From Lasioglossum baleicum (lineage: Eukaryota; Arthropoda; Insecta; Hymenoptera; Halictidae), in assembly GCF_051020765.1 (NCBI RefSeq), contig NC_134940.1, positions 14,211,712 to 14,275,711 on the forward strand: a stretch of DNA of 64,000 nt. Reading direction: 5' to 3'. A model generated the notes under the pieces. It was not told where the DNA came from and ran no database searches. It saw nothing but the letters and a program-made list of their open reading frames with translations. A program made the translations under genes and the position numbers. This document shows, piece by piece, positions 58,233-64,000 of this stretch. Numbering within the stretch: position 1 is the first letter of the stretch; every line of letters starts with the position of its first letter.

Positions 58233-59470
58233 TGGAAATCATTCATTGCGACCGCAATGCAATTCGCATTGTAACCGCTGGTGAGTCATCATAGCTTTCC
58301 TCTGACAGCTATAACTTCAGTATCGACAACCTTTCTCTTCCTTTTCCAATATCATTTACAACGGCTTCGAAAATAGTTGTCCATACTAACATGTACAAGC
58401 GTATTTCCTGCCCCTAGACTCATGTTCCTACATATGGTGAACTCGTAGTTAGTTAATGAACAATGTCTTTTGTATCGTATTTATTACTCCGAAAAGAGTT
58501 GTTTGTTTATTTATTTTTTTTTTATAGCAATCTTGTAAAATGTGTTATATTATATAGCACAACAAGATATGAATATACAACAATGTCTATACATAAATTA
58601 TGTATAGTTTTCAGGGAAAATATAACTGCATTGCGATCGGTGGTAATATCATATTGATATTCTATCGCCATATGTAAATCAACCAATGGACTTTTCTAAT
58701 TATTATAACAAAATTAGTTAACTGGTAGTTGGTGTGTTTTGAGATAACTGATTTAAAACGAGACTGATTCCAATATATTCAGTTCCAAGATATTTGCAAA
58801 AATGTTCGTTGTTAGTGTTGTCACAAAAATCAATATCTTTTTAATATCAGAAATGGAGGTTCTTCATAAAATATAAGTAATATCATTTTGTAATATAGAA
58901 TTAATTGACAATAAAACGTCGCTCACACTTATTACATCGATTATAAGAGCTTTTTGCACATCACAATGTTCTGTTGGTATGGACAGCCATTTCTAGACCC
59001 TTTATTATTTATTTTATGCGATTACAAAACGATTTTAAATGCGAAGAAAATAATGGAAAATTCAATTATTTAAATTATCATGTTTTCTTTTCAGGTTTCC
59101 TGTCCTACAACAAATCTCATAACTCGTTAAATCATCATTCCATTAAACCACGCCACTTTCAACCAGATTTTCAACAACGCAGATTACTGCCGCAAAATAA
59201 AACGAACCATCAGGAATCACGACAGAAACTGTAATAGCGTCACGTCTTGCGTCTAGCAATACATACATCCGCATTATCAAGACAGAAAACAAAAGCAACA
59301 TATATATACATATATATATTATATATATATACATATAGATTCACGATGCTTTCTTCCATCTCTCGTTTACCCTTTTGTACAAAGTCGAAAATGCTTCATG
59401 TTTCTCATTGGTCTCTCATTTTTCATCTTATTTATCATTTAATTTTTTTTACCGCGAAATACGTTACGTG
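58233..59470 (+). other. sqd: squid 3' UTR with probable intron
   Basis: A strong donor, CGCTG/GTGAGT, lies at 58281, 48 nt after the stop, and a good acceptor, TGTTTTCTTTTCAG, ends at 59094. A 3' UTR intron of 814 bp is likely in some transcripts. An unspliced end could use AATAAA at 58910-58915. An (AT)n-rich stretch near 59299-59337 lies in the downstream exon. Confidence 0.5.
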
Positions 59471-61679
59471 ATTCAACGTAAGGCACTGTCGTATCGCAGT
59501 ATGCTCGAAAGATTTTTGAGGGGATAATTAACTCGAACCATATGGATGACTAAATAACGTAAATTGACGTTACTCCTTACGATGAAGTATTGTAACGTAA
59601 TATAGAACGTTTGTGCAAATGGGAAAGCAACAGATGATAGGAGATAATTTAAATACAGATATTAGGAAGAATCAAGTTTTCTCATTCACAATTTAGGGAC
59701 TATTGAGAGACGAGCAATTTTGTCCCTAATTTCAATAATAAGATTATTTTAATTTGTCTATAAAAAAAACTAAACGTAATAAGATGCGAAGTCCACTATA
59801 GAAGCGTAAGCAGGCAATGTACTTTTTACACGGCTACGTTAAGACAAAACAAGAAATGAGAAGTACCGAGTTGTTTATAATGATTGTGTGAGGTATGTGA
59901 AATGAGGTAAAAAGATTATTGCTTCCTTATTGGTAAGAGAAAATAGGATAAAATAAATTCATTTTGTGTACATAAAATATAACTCGCGTATGTTTGTATT
60001 TGTGTTAACCGATCCTAATAATTTAATTTTCGAAAAGAAAAGAACTATAATATGTACACAATATTTTAAAACCTAGCGAACGAACGTCTATACACTAGAT
60101 TTAAAATAAGACTGACACGGAGGTTTAGTGTGTTTTGTATTACAAACAATATTTTGCTGATTCTACTACAGTACATGTAACAAGCTAGATGTACATTCTT
60201 TCAGTTTTAACTCTACACTCAAGGAATAGCACATGTACATTATATATATCGACGATTTCATTCTAGGCAAAGAACATCGTAATAAGGTTTTTAAAGTGAA
60301 AGAAAATATTGTATTTTTCTCAAATTCAACACTGTTCCATGTCACAAAAGTATTACATTAAAAAAAATTAGTGTAAAGTGTTGTGTTTCCTTAATTTCAC
60401 TAATCATGTATATGTATATGTTTCAAAGCTTACGAGATACATATATCGAAGTGAAAATAATTTACGTATTTTATTGTGACTTTGTTTTTGATCAACTTAG
60501 ATCAATTTTTTATCTTTTCGCCATTAAATCATTCTTTTGTGCAATTTAGTAGAGGGTTCAGTGATTGTAGTGAAAGATTAATCATTAGTTAATTTCGTAT
60601 GGCTAAATGCTTGTACCAAAAGAAAAACTTCAACATTGTCAGTTTGTTTTTTTTTTTATTATACTACATATATATTTACAAGTTATAATATACACTTCAT
60701 ATTTCAATACAATTTTAGCATTTCAGTCTGTACAAAACTGCGCCTGATTTAGTTTATACTAAAAATAATATGAAGAGATCAAACACTATGCATATCGAAC
60801 ACAACAATTTTATGTATTTTTTTTAAATACTGAAATTTGCTTTAGTTATACAACGATCATGTTACGAATTGTAAAAATACTTAGGTATTTTAAATTAATT
60901 TGTGCATTCTTATATATTGAAAAATATGCATTAATATATGAATAAAAATGATTTTCTTCAATATACAGTGATGCATTAATAAGTATACTAAATTTCTATA
61001 TAAATATATTAATAAAATTAAGTAAAAAATTATTGATTTTTATCAAAACCTAGCTAACTTTATTTTTGTTTGCCATTGATTAGTTTTCTTTATAATTCAA
61101 TGTACAGAAATTTGTTTCGAGGTAAATAAAATCTAATGAAACAGAAAACAGTTTACTAAAAGTGCTAATTGTAATTAGCATATTGATTAATAATTGAAAT
61201 ATATTTTACAAATACAATATGTGGGGGCTCAATTATTATTTCTTATATATTATTTATAAAATTTTATTAATTCATGAAATACCCTTTTCCATAATATCCT
61301 CTCTGATAATATGAAGTTCCACAATACTTTTACGTTACAGGCAAGTATTATACTCTCGATATCCAAAACAATGAATCTCTAAATAATATATATTTACAAA
61401 AATCGTTGCCAGTGTAAGTCTTTTTCATTATAACTTGTACGAATATAAAAATACGAATATACATTTTGATAAATTTATAATTACGATAATATAAGCTATG
61501 TTTATTTTTTATTACAATAAAAGTTTATATATTCCTTCACCGATATAATCATAATATGCTAAAACTTGCATCTCATCGAAGTCTTTATTTTATTCTCTCT
61601 TGAATATTCGATAATTGTTCGAGTCTATTTATTGAGCATGATAAATGTAACAAACTGATTTTGTAAAATTGTCTACTAT
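59471..61679. other. AT-rich flank, nothing recognised
   Basis: Very AT-rich DNA with several AATAAA words that may serve long squid transcripts. No gene, RNA or transposon end was recognised. Confidence 0.5.
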
Positions 61680-62300
61680 GTACAGCAATAAATAAAGCTA
61701 CAGCGCAACAGCTTATAGCGTCCATCTTGCTGCGTGCCCAGTATCAATCTCATTTTACTAAAATCTGCTAGCTCATTGGCTGAAAACCTACTTACCGTGC
61801 TAAATGTATCGCGATCCTTTATCTCTAGATTTTTCTTATTGGTACAGTTTCCACCCACCATGCTATCTAACCAATCAAAATCGTAATACGTCGGGGAACT
61901 ATGTTTCTGGAACTAGATCAATTCGCAATGTAAGTACTTAGTTCTTACAAAGTCCGCAATGCTTCGACTTGTCTATAAGAGTCGGTCATCTTTCTACGAC
62001 CGGTGCTTCTGTGCAGGTTCCGCTGCATGTGCTGACATCAAGGTGCTCGGAGGACTCATACATTGAATTGTTTTTATAATTACCATTATTGTGAACTGTT
62101 GTTATCCACGCGAGCTTTTCGTTATCGTAGCAGCTTCTTGTTCCACCAGGAAAAACCAGTGACTGTATCGACTAGAAGTTGGTCTGTCGGGTGAGTCCAC
62201 AACGCCATAAGATCTGTGTTCTTTCATTCGACTACTCGGAGGGAAGAGCTTAAACGAAAGCCAGCATGGGACAAGGGACTTATTACCACTTATAAACAAT
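61680..62300. promoter_or_regulatory. CCAAT-rich promoter-like region
   Basis: A GC-richer patch with CCAAT words in both orientations (ATTGG near 61774, ATTGGT near 61839, CCAATC near 61871) and a donor-like CAAT/GTAAGTACTT at about 61929. It may be the start of a gene lying to the right. No coding exon is visible to the window end. Confidence 0.35.
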
Positions 62301-64000
62301 ATTTACCATCTAACCGCATAAAGCATTTCAATATTTCTTTGAAACGTGTTCAAAGTCTCGCATTAGTATAACCAACGTTATGGATTCTTGAACGAAGAAA
62401 AATCGCCATGCTTGCCCGAACAACCGGGCGGCCCCCCTTGTCCTCGAATTCTTGCACAGTACACGAGTTGAGAGAACTCTTGTTTCCCAACAATTCGCTT
62501 CGACGCGAATTTTTTTTATTCATTTTCATGTCTATAAGAACACGTGTCCGTATGTGTGCACCGATAAACAAAGTTTCATAGAAAATTGTTGAAAATTAAA
62601 ATGCAAGAACATCGCCTGAACATTTTATCGTGTTTATCGTACGAACGATATAGTTCTATATACCTATTTGTGTTTATTTTGCAGAGCATTGCATTAAGCA
62701 GTGCCGAACGCACAAATTCACTTGGAAAAGATATATGATACACTGTTTTTGGCTTTCTTTTATTATTGTTTAAATATTCCTTTACTGAGCACATCACTCT
62801 CAGGTGATATTCAGAGAGCCACTTAGATTGATGTGTGACTGATGCACTTTTGTGTGCATTATAGATAGGCTCCAGATTTTTCGTGTATTAATAGTGAAAT
62901 TTAAGTTTTTGTCTGTTAGATCAAGTGGTTTCAAACGTTCAACTAAATATCATATTCAAACTTGTATGCGAATATACTCGAACAATCTACATATATTAAT
63001 AACAGCATTTAAATTCTGGAACAGTTGAACTATTAAATATAGATTAGCATTTTAAGGTAGTTTCTAATTAATACATAAAAATTACATTTGGTTAGCTGTG
63101 TACAAAAGTAAGCTGGTGATATGTGCTCAGCTTATTTACCTAGAGGTTTAGATAAAATAAATTATTCACAGTTTTTGAATTACAGAATTTGTTGTTTTGT
63201 TTTTTTCATTTTATGTATACGTATATTTTTCGTGACACTCTCAAAAACGAGCAGCACAGTGTCAACGAGCGCAGTTATTACAGAGAATTTCTAATATAAA
63301 AGATATAACATTTGTCTTTTGATTTTAAGCTTATGTATTAAAAAATTGTATTATAGGATATTATATTTAACAAAAGAGTTTCATAACTTTATACATATGT
63401 AATTTTTGCTCTTAAAAACTTTGCAAAGTTAGCTGTTATTTATTTAATATGCACCATCCATACATTATACAATGTTTTTCAGATTGTAATGTACAATTAG
63501 TTTGTTGTACATTCTCAAGACTATTTCTTTGATACACTCTTGTTTCTATTTTTTACTTAATGATTTATTGGTATCCATTATATTACTTATTGCAGATCAA
63601 TATAGTACGCTCATCTGTAATCCAGTCGAACCTTAATAACTAGAATCTCGTACAAAAAAATAAAACCCGCCACTCGTAGAGGTTTTGTTGTATTGAATTT
63701 TTGAGTAAAAGATGTTTAATAAACCAAAATTTCACCCACAAAAACTAGGAAAAGTTGACAATTGCAATTCTTCAGTAACAGTAATGAAACTTTGATTTAC
63801 AGAAGTAAGTTTCGATTTGCAGAGGTTCGGCTCTTTATGAATTAAACAAACATACGTAAAATAACATACATTACAGAGGTTTTTACAGTGGATTATAAGA
63901 GTCTGGAGGAAAGTATTGTTATTACAGAGGTTTTTGGAATACAAAGATTTGAGTTATCAAGGTTGGACTATATAAGAAACAAAGTACAAAGTTCTTATTT
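62301..64000. other. Right edge, no gene supported
   Basis: AT-rich with only short frames on either strand. It may be intron of a gene starting near 61.9 kb. Confidence 0.4.

Noticed and set aside
58055..58294. 79-codon plus-strand frame over squid exon 9
   Set aside because: It is the wrong frame across the terminal squid exon. The squid frame gives a family-like C-terminus.

Overview
This is eukaryotic, almost certainly insect, nuclear DNA. Genes are split by AT-rich introns with GT/AG boundaries, and the intergenic space is full of short inverted-repeat transposon relics. The protein set (an insect-type high-affinity choline transporter, a squid-type hnRNP, a single-domain peritrophin-like protein), the AT-rich intergenic DNA and a short TAGGTTAGGTTAG tract suggest a hymenopteran, perhaps a bee. 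The species is inference only. I saw no prokaryotic features, CRISPR array, tRNA or rRNA.

Layout, left to right. (1) 1-3021 is flanking DNA with several inverted-repeat elements. (2) 3022-9463, minus strand: a complete five-coding-exon choline transporter (ChT, SLC5A7 type, 594 aa). It has a probable GC-rich upstream exon near 18897-19309 and a promoter region carrying a perfect CRE, which implies a 9.35 kb first intron full of MITEs. (3) 22584-24283, minus: a two-coding-exon, 110-aa secreted protein with one complete peritrophin-A chitin-binding domain. (4) 24.3-33.7 kb: gene-poor, with hAT- and mariner-type MITEs and a 217-bp near-perfect hairpin. (5) 33698-45426, minus: a 12-exon gene whose exons join in phase into a 727-aa protein with six degenerate EF-hands. 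Its largest intron holds a 208-aa intronless ORF with a CENP-B/pogo-type DNA-binding region. (6) 47591-58232, plus: an hnRNP of the Squid type with two RRMs and a Gly-rich tail, a 36-nt cassette exon and three possible nested C-termini. (7) 59.2-64 kb: 3' flank, then a CCAAT-rich promoter-like stretch near 61.7-62.3 kb that may belong to a gene outside the window.

The genes do not form a pathway. ChT is neuronal choline uptake for acetylcholine synthesis, squid is RNA processing and localisation, and the CBM14 protein is extracellular. The EF-hand gene and squid are divergently transcribed from a shared 2.2 kb interval. All exon models were built by hand from splice consensus and reading-frame continuity. 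The strongest unexplained items are the in-frame upstream exon of ChT, the domesticated-looking CENP-B-type ORF, the nested squid C-termini and the dense MITE families, two copies of which have recognisable 8-bp hAT target-site duplications.
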